In this document: positions 1 to 12,209 of the stretch, one piece after another
Numbering within the stretch: the first letter of the stretch is position 1
How the letters are laid out: each line of letters opens with the position of its first letter
Assembly (NCBI RefSeq): GCF_011075055.1
Contig: NC_058138.1
Location: 23,839,568-23,903,567, forward strand
DNA from: Mangifera indica
Taxonomy: Eukaryota; Streptophyta; Magnoliopsida; Sapindales; Anacardiaceae
Direction of reading: 5' to 3'
DNA: 64,000 nucleotides
Program-made: the position numbers and the translations under genes
The notes under the pieces: model-generated
Database searches by the model: none
Seen by the model: the letters and a program-made list of their open reading frames with translations, nothing else
What the model was told of the DNA's origin: nothing

Positions 1-707
1 TAGTGTTTACGAAGAAGGAGATGCAAGATCAGCACTAATCACCATGCTTCAATCTCTCCACCACGCTAAAAATGGAGTTGACATTGTTTCAGGCACCCGA
101 GTAAAAACACATTTTGCCAGACCTAATTGGCGTAATGTGTTCAAGCATGTCGCCATTAAGCATACTGATGAAAGAGTTGGTAAGTAACATATTTTCTTAT
201 AATCTATTAAAGTCTAACAAAAAAAGGTTATTAAAGTGAGACTAAATGATTAAAAAGCCTATCCTTATTGAATAGGGGCATTATTTTAAAACTTGGTCAG
301 TCATTTCGACTAGGATTTGGTTACAAATTCAATCCATTAGATGCCTAAAACCTAGGGGTCAACGTTTGAATAACAATAAAGTACAAAGGGTTGGTGAGAA
401 ATAATAAAATCTAGAAATGTTGACATAGAATTTTAGCAGTTTTATTATATTTTATGGAAGCCAAAATAAAAATTTTCAAAGTCAAAAGATCATCCAACCC
501 TCGTGAAAGTCCCTCTCAAAAGAAAAACTATTTTTAGCTTTTGACATAAAACCCTGATTTGGGATGAAGAAATTAATGGATTTTGCTTCTGTTTCAGGGG
601 TGTTTTACTGTGGAGCTCCAGGATTGACAGGAGAACTACGGAGACTAGCTCAAGACTTTTCAAGGAGAACTACAACCAAATTTGATTTTCACAAAGAGAA
701 CTTTTGA
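1..707 (+). CDS. Respiratory burst oxidase homolog (RBOH), 3' end only
   Basis: Plant NADPH oxidase of the plasma membrane, which passes electrons from cytosolic NADPH through FAD and haems to apoplastic O2 to make superoxide. Only the last two exons are present (2-179 and 598-707), giving 95 residues and a stop at 705-707. The junction reads GTT G|GG GTG and restores a V-G-V-F-Y-C-G motif, part of the NADPH-binding lobe of the ferric reductase/NOX family. Upstream lies the family block [10 protein letters not shown], and the protein ends in F-H-K-E-N-F, the near-invariant RBOH C-terminus. The N-terminal EF-hands and the six membrane segments lie outside the window. The fragment is closest in feel to the RBOHA/B type, but this is too little sequence to assign a paralogue. 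Confidence 0.95.
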
Positions 708-3010
708 GTTTGTGTTTAGTTATTGCTTTTCTCTCTTTGTATTTTAAATTTAATTCTTTTTTGTAATTGTAATATATGTGATGTTTCTTATTGGGTATAC
801 GTGTAATCTTGAATCTTCATATGATGGTTTTGTGGACTTTTCCTTCAGTCCACAATAATACGTAATGTTTCTTGTACTGTTTCAGACAGATATAATAAGA
901 TTTACATAATTTTTTTTAATCAGAATTTCTTGATGATTGCTGTTTGAATAAAGTTTCTGATTCATCCCCTGCCAGATTCAATTTGACTCCGGGTGGTGGG
1001 ACTCCATGAAATTGAAGCAGTGTTTTAAAGCCCAAACCCGAGTGAAAACTAGTGATAAATCTGATTTGGATCATTTTATCCATAAAATCACAGTATTCCA
1101 AAGTTGAACAGAATGAATTGCGTCAGATTGCCATTCAACTGAAAGTCAGACTAATTTGACCAGTATAATAACATCATTTTGATGTCAGTTATGAAATGTT
1201 AGAATTAGAAATGGATTTGAACATCGAACTTGATTCATTCGAATCATTATCAAAGGGGAAGAGGATGACAATAAAAGTTTATTTTGAATATAAAATTATT
1301 AGCTTAAAATTGGGTTTAATTTATTTAAATTGATCGATCAAAAATATCAAAAAAGAAGAAAAATCATTAAAATGAAGCAAAGAATGTTAACAAAAAATAA
1401 GAACTATCAATGAGATAAGATCTAGTGTGTGATATCAGTAAAGAATTATTTTCAGTCCAAATTAGATAAACTGAAACTCGAATATAACTTGATCTCCACC
1501 CTTATTTGTAAAAAGTGATTCCAAAGTCAAAGTTAGTTATTTGAAAGAGCAAGTAAACAAAAAAGAAATATGAAATTGAATAATGTAAATGTAGGTGGGC
1601 ATTTGAAGAATAAGTAAAGATGATAATTTCGATATAAATTTAAGGTTCTTGACTCTAACGAAAAAGAGATTTTTCAAAAGAAATAGAGATTGAGGTAAAA
1701 AATATCTCTGTAATTAAAGACAAAGATATATATATCATTTTTCTATTTTACAATTTTTGCCCTCCTTTCTTATCTAATATTTGCTTTTTTATAATAATAT
1801 TTTTATTTAAAATATTAATATATGATTATTTATATTTTTTAAATTTATTTATATTTTTATTATATATATTAAAAAAATTAATATATAATATTTATAACGT
1901 TTGAAACAGTAAATTAATTTAATTATTTAGATAGGGATAAGATAAATAAAATATATTTTATATTTTAATAATTAATGGAGACATCCTAACAACGAAGATT
2001 GATAATACCTGTGAAAATGAGGATAGGGAGAGTTCTCGATCCCTATCCCTCGTGTCGCCATCCCTAAAAATATGGTTTATTGACGTGACTGCCCTAAATA
2101 AGAAATTGATACCAAGATTGGGTTGTTGTTGGAGCATTAAATTGGATAATAAAGACTTGGCTTTATTCTTCATGTTTTATCGCAGTTAAAAGTCATAAAT
2201 GCTTCCAAAAACGATATCAATTCTCAATAAATGAACATACCGCAAGCCCCACATAAAATTTTTCTTACCACACACTACCAAAGTTTTCGATCCTTCCCTT
2301 CATAATATAATCTTTTTTTTTTAATTGACCACGGTAACATGTATCATTCAAAATAGTACATATTTTAAGATATATAAAAATTATACAATAGGATATATAT
2401 ATTTATACAAATTTGAATATAAAACTATAACTCTATAATCTTAAAAAAAAAAGAAACAATAATAAAGATAAATGATTGAACTCATAATTTCAAAGGTAAA
2501 CTACTAATAAACTTATAATTAAATACTTTTTTTGAATGATTATTCCTTGAACTTTTTCTTTAGCAATTTTATTTTTTTTTCTAGTCATTTTTTATCATTC
2601 TATTTAACTCAAACTTGAGTTAAATTATATGAATTTGAGTCAAATTTAAATTTATTTTTTATTTAAAATTGAATATGCTCGAATTGATTGTTGCATACAA
2701 CTGGGTAGGACAAAAATTTTGGATATTATTTGGATGTTATTTGTTTATTGCCTCTTTTAAAAAAACAATAAAATTCGATTTTTCTACATTTAAGCCAAGA
2801 GATCAAATTCTAAAATTGATGGGAGCCCATTGTGAGAAAGCAAAACACTTTCAGAAAACTAAAATAATTTTAAAAAGCAAAGTACTATTTACACCCCACC
2901 AAGCACCAAATCCAAGGCCCTAGTTTTATTATGATTTTTTTTTTTTTTAATCTCTCTTTAATTAAAGCCTCCACTTCGCTTTCCAATTCTTGAAGCATTT
3001 CAGCTCTCTA
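708..3010. other. Intergenic, RBOH 3' flank to HIPP promoter
   Basis: AT-rich DNA without a supportable gene. It includes the RBOH 3' UTR region (T-rich to about 900). An imperfect hairpin at about 2019-2051 pairs GGATAGGGA with TCCCTATCC and resembles the GC-rich ends of decayed transposons, but no target duplication was found. AT-rich runs fill 1780-1900 and 2330-2660. A T-run at 2936-2950 lies about 60 bases before the HIPP start codon. Confidence 0.6.
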
Positions 3011-4341
3011 ATGGCTGCCTCAGAAGCCAAAACAGAAGCTAAAGCAGAAGCCAAAGAAAAAGAAGTTGAAGAAACTCAGGAGCATCTCAAGTACAAGGTG
3101 ATGAAAGTTTTCGAAAAAATTTAATCTTTTTGTCAAAAAGATCTTGTTTTTATTTAACCTGGTCCAATTTCTGTTGTTTCTCAGACTTGGGTTTTGAGAG
3201 TCTCTATTCACTGTGAAGGTTGCAGAAAGAAACTGAAGAAGATCCTGACAAACATTGATGGTAATATATTTAGCCTCTTTGATGAATTTTACTGTTAATT
3301 GTAACCAAAGTTTAGATTTTTATGTCTTTCTCGTTCAGTTCTTGATCATCCCTTATCATTTATCTTCTATTTTCTCATCTGGGTGTTTTTTTTCCTCCTC
3401 TTTTTGCAGGTGTTTATACGACAAATATTGATCTGAGACAACAAAAGGTCACTGTTGTGGGGGACGTAGATGCTGCAACTTTGATCAGAAAGCTGGAGAA
3501 AAAGTATGGCAAACATGTAGAGCTATGGCCGGAGCAGAAAGAGAATAAGAAAGACAAATCGAAGAACAAAGAGAAGAATCACCAACAAGAACCGCAAAAC
3601 GATCAAGAGAGCAGTAAAGAAAACAACTCTGCGGAAAAAGAAACGGTGAAGGTTGTTGAAGGTCAAGGTCAGGGCTCTGCAAAACAGAACGATAGCAATG
3701 GTGGTAAAAATAATAATGGTGAAGGTGCAACTGGAACGGGAACGGGCAAGTCCAGTGGACAGGGCAATGAAGTGAAGAATGAGGTGAAACAGGCTGTGAT
3801 GTTGCCGGTTGGTGGGCGGTCTCCGGTTGCTGAGAGGAAAGTTGATGGAGAAAGTGAAGGTGGCCCTGAGAAAAGCGGTGGTAGTGGAGGTGGTGGTGGC
3901 AGTGATGGTAAAAAGAAGAAAAAGAAGGGGCATAAAGGGAATAACAATAATAATAATGATGCTGGCGAGGGTGAACCTTCTAGTGAAGCACCTGCAGGTA
4001 GTGGATCACCACATCATGGTCCTCATGGGCCTAGTGCTCAAAGCCCAATTCCATCTTCAGCCAATTACAGCCTGCCACGCCAGCATGTGGATCAATTTCG
4101 GCCACCGTATTATGGTCCACCTCCCGTCTATGCTGCGAGTTACAATACAACATACCCAAGCACAAGCTATGGCACTTCCTATTATGCCACGGCACCTACA
4201 ACAACGTATACATACGCGTATGTGCATTCGGGGGTTGCAAGTGAACCTGCTCCGTCAGATTTTGACTCTTACCCGCCACAACCGTCCGGGACGTTTGAGA
4301 TGTTTAGTGACGAAAACCCTAATGCATGTTCAATTATGTGA
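3011..4341 (+). CDS. Heavy metal-associated isoprenylated plant protein (HIPP)
   Basis: Small metallochaperone-like protein of the plant HIPP family, predicted to bind a soft metal ion through an HMA fold and to be lipid-anchored. Exons 3011-3097, 3185-3260 and 3410-4341 give 364 residues. The start is the first ATG and opens a Lys/Glu-rich leader (residues 1-29). The HMA domain covers about residues 30-95 and carries I-H-C-E-G-C at 37-42, where I37 replaces the usual Met of MxCxxC. It is followed by a long low-complexity region: Lys/Glu/Asn-rich, then Gly-rich, a lysine run near 222-227, six asparagines near 231-237, and a Pro/Tyr/Thr-rich tail. The protein ends C-S-I-M, a CaaX box for prenylation. 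The large third exon and unstructured middle are common in this family. The metal and partners cannot be told from sequence. Confidence 0.95.
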
Positions 4342-6814
4342 TGAATTTTGAGTGAAATGAAGCATTTGGACATTACCTTGTTATATGAAGAACTTATACT
4401 ACTTGTATAAGTGTAACCGGGGGATGATGTTGACATTTTGTAATGTATGTGGATATAAGGTAAAATTGTAGTTCAGGTTAGGGGCAAAAAATAAGGGAGG
4501 CTTTAGAGATCCTTCAGGGTTTTGCTTTAGACTTTGCTGGTGTTGGTGTCCAATTAGAGCTTTATCGTCTTTAATTGTTCTTTAAGGGTGGTTTTTACAT
4601 TAAAAGTTGTAGTTTTGGCCTTGTAATGCTTAGTTGTGTCTTAGTGGAAAGTAGATTTGGCATAACAGGAGTTAAGTTTCTGATTCCCTATTGAAACTCT
4701 TCTGTTTTTATGGTTCTTTTTCTTCTCTTAGTCTTTTATCTAGTGATCATTTTTTTTTTCAAATACTTTTTGTCCTTTTTGAGGATTTGTTGTTTTCTTA
4801 ATAATTATTGTTTATCATTTATCATTTAATTCAGATTAAGTTTAAATTTGAATAAAGTTGAATTCAAACAAATTATGAAGAAAAAATTAACAAATGAAGA
4901 CATTATAATCTTATCATAGGCATAAATGCTTTATGGGTCCAAAAGATGGTAAGATTTGACGTACATGTGGCCAATTTTAGAGAAAAATAATGAAAAAACC
5001 AAATAGACGTGTCAAGGTGATGGTAGCTTGAGATGATGTGACGTTTTTTAGGTTATGAGTAATTTTTCTTGTTTAAAATGTTTGATTAATTTGTAGGACC
5101 CATTGGGGGTTTCTTTATGATGTGTAAAGTAAAAATTTTGATTAGGAATGTGGGAAATGAATTAGAAGTTAGGGAGTTTATAAAGAAGATCCAAGATTGT
5201 GAAGTGGAAAGACCAATCATCAATATGTAAAGCAGCATTGTATACAAATTGAGATAGTTTGAACTCAAAAATTGGTTCAACTTGAATTTGTTTAGGGCAA
5301 TCTCAACCTTTATTCTATCACTCTCATTTTCTTAATATTGATAAAAGTAAAGGGAAAAAATACTCAGATTAGAGTAATATTAATAACATTTACTTTCCCA
5401 TTTTCATTTTCTTCTAATATATATACAATTGGTGTTTTAAAACCAGAATCATGGTTATCGATTCAATTGAAAACTGATAACAAATCTGATGTAGAATATG
5501 GTTAAAACTTGTTTTAGTTTTAAAATCTTAAAATTGAATTTTGACAAAAACACCCACATTTAACTTCAAAGTATATTTAAAAGAAAAAAAGAGAGAGAGT
5601 GGTTTTAAAATTACCTAAAGATAAACTATACAACTTTGAACTCTTTCATCTATAAAAGTGATAAAAATAGGAATAATAAAAATATATAAATTCAAAACCT
5701 ATTAACACGTGTTAATATTAAACTTTTTACTTCTTAATACAATAATTATAATGTGATTATTGAATATAAGGTTTCACTTTTTTTCTAAAATCAAATGGTC
5801 TTATTTAAGCAAAGTTTCCTCCTAACATAACTCTGGCCCTCCTATCTTCTCTTTGAAGTCTCTCTCCTCCGTTAAACCATCTTTGGAGTATGTGAAGAGT
5901 GTGGCCTTTTGTCAAAGATTGATTGTTGCTTTGCCTTGTTTATTTATTATTTTTCTTTACATTCATTCCTCTTTTGAGCAATTGGGCGCTTTTGCGCAGA
6001 AAAGACTCAAAGAGTGAGGCCTTGGCCTCTAGCAAAGTTGGTACGGTTATACAATGCACATTACCACGTTTCAGAGGCCTTTTCCCTCTCTCCAAGATCT
6101 TTCAATTGGAAAAAGGGTTTACCATATAAATAAATAATGCATATTTATGATTATGATTAAAAAGCGATAGATTTAACTCAAGATAACTTAAACTCGTATG
6201 GGTATTTGGTTTAAATAACTTGGAAATTGAGTTGAGATAGCTTCGGCTTAGATTTAAGTCAAATTAATAAATTTATCTTTTTTGATAGCTTTTTTTTTTT
6301 TTTACACAATTTTTTTTCATTTTTTCTGACAATTATTTAGATAACTTTTCCAATAATAATCTCATCACCAACTTAAATTTGAATTAGAGTTTTTATATTT
6401 GAGTCGAATTTAAACCAATATTTATTCGAATTCAATTCGAATTTATCTTTAATTAAAAATTGAATCGATGGTAAATTGTTTAGACTATAATATTTCAACA
6501 ATTAGTACAAGCACATGACAAATTATCAAGTAATTTGATAATTTTGAATTTTAAATTTAATAAAATTATAATAAATAACAATTAATTTTATCATAATATA
6601 TCATTATAATATATCATTTTTTATGCCAGGGTTTATATATATTATCGGTGAATATAGTATTCAATTTGAATGTTCTTGACCTAACACCATGTCTTTTGGT
6701 CAATTTATTGGGAAGAGTAGTGCCTTTTCCCCAAACCCGCATGCTAAATTCATTCTTATGCTTCTTTATGATACATATTTTTGGTCATGAGATGTGACAT
6801 AAAAAGTTTGTCAT
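4342..6814. other. Intergenic, HIPP 3' flank
   Basis: The HIPP 3' UTR probably runs to about 4450-4700. The rest is AT-rich with no coding signal. A short open stretch at 5923-6129 has no recognisable protein and no splice or promoter context. Degenerate 'TTGAGTTCGAATTT'-type islands, seen across the whole window, occur at about 6180-6480. Confidence 0.55.
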
Positions 6815-7625
6815 TTATGAGAAGGCCAAATAACTATTTCTCACCTAAGGTTTGACGTTTTCTCAAGTTTTCACCTTTTAACTATGAAAACACCAAACAC
6901 CCACCCATAGTCGGTTAGATTTAACAAAACTCTAACGGTGGCAAGGGTAAAATCATCATTTTCTCTATAATATTAAAAATAAACTTAAATAGAATCTATT
7001 TTGCCCCCCTAAACTTTAAAAACTAAAATTTTCCTCCAGCCTAAGTTTTAAAAAATCGCAGTTTCACCATAGGGTTTCTTTTTGAAATCTCCGACGACAT
7101 CTCCTGCTCCATTGCCGACAGTCTCTCCCTCCCAAAGCATCCTCTCCTTCCGGCGATCTCTTTCCTCTCATTTGAACCCCCCATCGGAGTCGGAGAAGTC
7201 GTGGAAGACGAAGAACTTCGTCGGGGAAGACAAAGTTCTTCGTCTTCCCAGTCATCGTCGTCAGATAAGTCATCTGGGAAGACGATTTCTCTTCCCAGAC
7301 AACTTATCTCTGCGTTGGATGAGTAGTGCAAGAGTTTAGGGTGGCCGTCAGTGGAAGAGAAACCGTCGGGAGGGGAAGACGGCCGGTGATGGCGCCGGAG
7401 AGATAAACCCTAGGGGGGAAATGTGATATTTTCAAACTTAGCTTAGAGAAAAAATATTAGTTTTTAAACTTTTAGGGGGAAAAATGAGATTAAATTTATC
7501 ACCGTTAGAGTTTTGTTAAATCTAACCGGTCATGAGTGGGTGTTTAGTGTTTCCATAGTTAAAGGGTGAAAACTTGAGAAATCATCAAACCTTGGGTGGG
7601 AAATAGTCGTTTGGCCTTATGAGAA
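6815..7625. mobile_element. Non-autonomous Mutator-type element, copy A, with 9-bp TSD
   Basis: The element itself is 6824-7616 (793 bp). It is flanked by a perfect 9-bp direct repeat TTATGAGAA at 6815-6823 and 7617-7625, the hallmark duplication length of Mutator-like transposases. The ends are inverted copies, GGCCAAATAACTATTT on the left against GGCCAAACGACTATTT on the right. The inverted match continues with small gaps for about 250 bp on each side. The core (about 7080-7400) is GC-richer and self-complementary around the words GAAGACGAAGAACTTCGTC and GTTCTTCGTCTTCC. No transposase is present, and the open frames in the core are by-products of the repeat. Copies B and C below share the ends. 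Confidence 0.93.
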
Positions 7626-8334
7626 ACTTAAGGTTTGTGAGATATGAGCTGTAATAGGTATTTAGGTTGTAATTGATTTGAGTCAAGTTCGAACAAATTT
7701 TATCTCAAGATGAATGAGTTTAACACTAAAATTTATTTGAAAATAATTTAATTATATAATCGATTCCAATAAACTTAAACTCAAATGTTTGAATTGATTT
7801 AAATTCACTTCATTTAATTTAGATTTAACTTTGAACTCAAACAAACCAAAGCAAATTCAGCCTCGACAAATATGTTCAAGTCAACAAGAAGGGCCATTTG
7901 ATGGGTTCTCCAAGTTGTGGATTAGATCACATTATAAGTGTATCATTCCTCTTATTTCTTAAAAAAATCTTGAAAAGAATATTTGGACCCAACTTTCCAC
8001 AACTTTCATAACAAGTTTGGAAAAATAGAAAACGAAAACCCATCAATGAGTCCCTTCAATTTTGTCCTTTCCATCTTCTTTATATATATTCCCTTCCGCA
8101 CTAAAGCCTCATTTGACAATTGTTATTCCTGTCAGCTTCATTGCCAAGGGAACCTTATAGTACATTATTGTTATTCCGGAGTAAAGATGATTTCAGATTG
8201 AGTTGATTTGAGTTCGAATTTATATTTAATTGAAATGAGTTAAATTCAGTTAGAATTTTAACTTAAGTTCAAGAGGAGTAAAAGAAAGTGAGAGATCAAA
8301 AAAATCCTAACCACCAATCTCTTGTTAGACATTT

Positions 8335-8600
8335 TCTTTGATATTAATCTTGTCAATTATAACTATTTTAAGCATCAATATTGTCATTTCCAACTTCATC
8401 CCATGTAAATCTTCTCTCAAACAACTTCTCTCAACATCAATCAAGTCATTTTCATCTTATCCTAGCATCAATCTTATCATTTTTAACTCTATTTGTGTCG
8501 ATCTCCCTTTTCACGATTCTTCTAAGTGTCGATCTTATCATTTCTTACTCCTCTTAATGTTGAACTTGTCACTTTCAACAACTCATTTCTACGATTGATT
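8335..8600. repeat. Degenerate tandem minisatellite, unit about 31 bp
   Basis: Successive units share the theme CATCAATCTTATCATTTTTAACTC, for example at about 8370, 8430, 8462, 8525 and 8555, with units of roughly 30 bases and some doubled. The copies are diverged and the array happens to remain open in one frame. That open frame is best read as a by-product of the repeat and not as a protein. Confidence 0.6.
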
Positions 8601-9127
8601 TGATGGTTTTCACTCACGACTTGACATTACTTTTAGCCATTGGATCGTCACTCCATAGTTGCTAACTTCAAGTTCCATTCAAACCAATCAGATTGACCAA
8701 TTTGCTTCGAATTGTAACACTGTAATCAATTATATACAACATATGACTAGTTGAAAACTATCGGTAAAAATTATGAAAATGATTTTTGGGAATCATAATC
8801 TCAAAGAACAAACAAGCTTTGTTGACTCAATCCATATCAATTTTCTTCACAACTGCAGACTCTTCTCCCTCATCAAATTTCCTGGCAGCTTCTATTTTAT
8901 CTGGAATCTGATTCCGTCAAGTCCAAATCTATCTTCCTTGCCAAGCATCATAATTCTCTAGAAATCTCTAGTCAATATGGCACACAGAAACTATAAATCC
9001 ATCAAAGTCCAACTTTATGTTACAAGATCACTTGTTACTATTATTAATTTATCCATAAATTGCAACCATAAAACTTTTTAAAATTATAAGGCAAATATGA
9101 TATAGGATGTACTCAAAACCCTATCTC

Positions 9128-9151
9128 TATATATATATATATATATATATT
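9128..9151. repeat. TA microsatellite
   Basis: About twelve uninterrupted TA units in AT-rich intergenic DNA. Confidence 0.9.
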
Positions 9152-10703
9152 ATGAGAGAGGTAAAATATTATGATCTCATATGTAAAGTATATGATTAAA
9201 ATCCCACAAGTATAGATTTTTGGGGTAGAGTTTATATGATTTTAACCTCTCTAATTTCAATAGCTAGTTTTTAGAATATGATTCTCTTGAGATTTGTATC
9301 ATTTGATATCAAAATCAAAATGATATATTCTAATTACAATCATGTCAATTCACATGAGTTTGAGGGTTGTGGAGTATGATAGTATGTTATAATCTCAAGT
9401 CCAAAATATGAAAAAGAGCTAATACATAATCAACTCATGTGAACATTGAAACTAAGTTCCCACATAAGAAAATATGAGATTTTGTTGTAAAATTTATATG
9501 ACTTTAAGATATTATACAATCTCGGTAGCTAGTTTTTGGGATACAATTTTCTCAAAACTCCTATCATAAAATAATAAAGTTGATCACCATCGGCCTAATA
9601 GCTACCGAACTACCTTGTTCCTAAGAATGAATATTCTTGTAACAAACATAATTTTTCTTTCGCTAGCAGCCAAGCACTCAAAAATAAGATGTCTCACAAA
9701 CAGGGAACTTGACCCCTAAAATATTGCAGAAAAAAAATGGTATGGAGCCACATGCCCAATTGGAAATAAACAAATAAAATACAAAATACTATTGCAGTTA
9801 AAATCTACCCACTTACTCAAAACCAAAAAGCAGAGTCTTGGTAAACATCTACCTCAATGTTGTTTTTTTTATAAATTAAATATTAACGCATACAAATAAG
9901 ATGGCATATGATTATGTGATAGAATAAATTTTAATTTGAGATAAAATAAACAATAAAATAGCTCATTTCAACCAATACTGGAAAAACAGAAAGTTGAACC
10001 ACTTTCATTTTTAAGTTAGTGTGTGTTGCTGGATTCAACAATGAAGACATCCATTTGAACTCACTCATTTTATGAAAATCAACTCAATCCTTATCTCAAA
10101 CTTGACTAATTCAATTCAAACTCAAACAGATCAGTCAAATCTAACCCTACCTTCTTTTATCACCATCCAGTTCAGCTTATTACTCCCTTCACTATCTAAT
10201 TCTAGGCCCCAAAAAAAGCTATCTATACTTCTCATATAGATGCTAGGGCTTTGGGATATCTAGCAAGACTGGGCACTGCTGATGACGATATGCTCATATC
10301 AATGTTCTGTTCTGAGTAACAGAAGTATTCGCATTCAGCTACACATGAAAAGATTTTCAACAAAGATACATTGCTTCCCCTATCTCATAAGAGGCATGCC
10401 ATGTCAAAATTCATAGAAGGATCATAACATACATGTAGAAGATCTGAACGTAATAGAAGACCTCAAATGTCAGAAACTGAAAACTTGCCAAGGTCATCCA
10501 AAGCTATAATAAAAGCAGAGATCTAGGTCCACAACACACAAGGAAACCAAGTACTCTGGATAATTTGGCCAAAACAACATCAAATTTTAACATGGTCCAC
10601 AAAACTAAACTAGAACAAATCAGTAATCCCTATAACAATTCCTCCCCTTGCAGGATGAGAGAACTGCTCAAGAAGACACACAAACAACCTGCTCTCATGG
10701 TTC

Positions 10704-11975
10704 CTATTGTTGTCGAACTTCAACCCTTTTCTTTTGCCAAAGCCTGTCAAGGGCACTGTCAGCATCACCCTGCAGATTGAACCACCAAATTACCAATTTA
10801 GTCAACTTAAAATCACACATTATAACCTGAACTAGGAACTTGAAGGAAAAAAGTAAAAACATCGCATAATACATGTATCTATTATTCAAGACACCCAAAT
10901 CAATGTTTAGCGCCAATGTTTACAAAAAAAAAAAGAGTAACTTCTAAAAATAATCTCTTTGGTTTCAAAACTTCACAAGACTCTTTAGCCAGTATACAAG
11001 CTGCCTTATGGCCCAACAAACCCCAGTGCCAAATATTTCTAATCCCCCAGTACCCAATCTCGATCAAATCAAATGGGGCCACAATAGCACACAATAAGGC
11101 TGCATGGTTTTCTTCACATCTGCCTATATCACTAACAAAACAAGAAAAATTAGCCACTCCATAAAAAGCACCATCCCTCACCAACATTCAACTGCAAATT
11201 GTCTCATAAACAGCAAACTCAAGAAAAAATCACACAGAACCCAGTTTGGTAAGCATTATTCAATTTCAATAATCACACAGCAAATAGATTTAAAAATCAT
11301 TATTCACTCCGAAAATAATGCAACAACCAGACCAGAAAAGTACTATAATAAACTATACACAGATCACCTGATCAATTCACCCATTACACAAAATGGAGGA
11401 AAAGTTCCGGGTACACAGAGTGTAATCTATACAGCAAACCAATCTAATCCATTCCCTTGTCTACCCTTTCCATAAACCCAACTATTTCTACATAAACATA
11501 ACTATAGCTTGTTGAAAGTATCTACAGTTCATATTTGCGTTTAAAAAAAAAAGTAATGTTATATATATAACTTTTGTGTACAACTTTGGATACAAACATC
11601 GACCTGTCACCATGTGACAACACGACACATAGTTGTTTGTGTACAAAGTGCACATAGTATTATTGTTTAAAAAATACATAAGAAACACAAAAGAAAATAA
11701 ATAAGTACCTGGGCACGAACAAAGCCACAGAGAGCAAAAGTGGAGAATTGGCCAGTGTAAATGCCATCAGCATCTAGGTGTCCAACGTTGATCTGAACAG
11801 ATGCGTGATCCTTGGAAGTGATTAGCCTATTTGTGGCGGAACTGCAAACCCAAACAAATTTTCAATCAACAAAACTTTCAATCAATATAACCACGTCGTT
11901 TTCTTCATTAAGAAAAAAAACGTACCACTTCCTGGGGATGTAGAGATCCATGTTTTGACCTTCCTCGTTCTGCAT
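10704..11975 (-). CDS. RPS21: 40S ribosomal protein eS21 (RPS21)
   Basis: Small-subunit ribosomal protein of cytosolic ribosomes, needed for 40S maturation in eukaryotes. Minus-strand exons are 11926-11975, 11709-11841 and 10704-10769; together they encode 82 residues, the usual plant length. The start reads M-Q-N-E-E-G-Q. Joining exons 1 and 2 gives R-K-C-S-A-T-N-R-L-I, and the second exon ends F-V-R-A-Q, both strong eS21 signatures. The last exon encodes [14 protein letters not shown] and a stop at 10704-10706. Intron 2 is long (939 bp). A 5' UTR intron is likely (12112 to 11989, GT-AG on the minus strand). A telo-box lies about 90 bases further upstream, as in many plant ribosomal protein promoters. 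Confidence 0.96.
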
Positions 11976-11988
11976 CTTGGGCGCTGTT

Positions 11989-12112
11989 CTGATTACGTGA
12001 AAAAAAGCTATAAAAAGAACCTGTTTTAATCGGAAGTTCAAAAACTGTTACAAACCCAGATGATAAACAGTCATTTTATCGTTGATGAAAGATAAGTGAG
12101 GAGAGAAAGTAC
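11989..12112 (-). other. Likely 5' UTR intron of RPS21
   Basis: On the minus strand a donor GCGG|GTACTT begins at 12112 and an acceptor ATCAG|AACAGCG ends at 11989, 13 bases before the ATG. Leader introns are frequent in plant ribosomal protein genes. This is inferred from site quality only; cDNA would confirm it. Confidence 0.55.
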
Positions 12113-12200
12113 CCGCGGGAGACGAGACTGCAACCGTTGAGAGATGCGGAAGGGCAGAGTGGCGAACTTAGGAGGTGTTTTTTATATCTACCTCGGAGTA

Positions 12201-12209
12201 AAACCCTAA
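12201..12209 (+). promoter_or_regulatory. Telo-box (AAACCCTAA) upstream of RPS21
   Basis: AAACCCTAA lies about 225 bases upstream of the RPS21 start codon and just beyond the predicted leader exon. Telo-boxes are a known enriched motif of plant promoters for ribosomal proteins and the translation apparatus, active in either orientation, so the context fits well. Confidence 0.65.

Larger units (their letters stand above)
7626..10703. other. Intergenic, between Mutator-type element A and RPS21
   Basis: No gene is supportable. It holds a degenerate minisatellite (8335-8600, listed separately), a TA microsatellite (9128-9151), and two diverged direct copies of a block containing ATAGCTAGTTTTTAG / GTAGCTAGTTTTTGG (about 9180-9310 and 9430-9565). 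The stretch 10200-10700 lies downstream of RPS21 on the minus strand and probably contains its 3' UTR next to 10703. Confidence 0.55.

Noticed and set aside
1960..2080. Transposon end around the GGATAGGGA/TCCCTATCC hairpin
   Set aside because: No matching partner end or target duplication could be found in the flanks.
3485..3947. Minus-strand and frame-shifted open frames over HIPP exon 3
   Set aside because: Low-complexity codons of the true HIPP exon leave other frames open; the HMA domain and CaaX box fix the real frame.
7041..7339. Overlapping open frames on both strands (61-96 codons) as a possible small gene
   Set aside because: They lie inside the core of Mutator-type element A and arise because both strands of a self-complementary GC-richer core lack stops.
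10900..11475. Open frames on both strands as an extra gene within the RPS21 locus
   Set aside because: They fall entirely within RPS21 intron 2, lack any recognisable domain and have no own promoter or splice sites.
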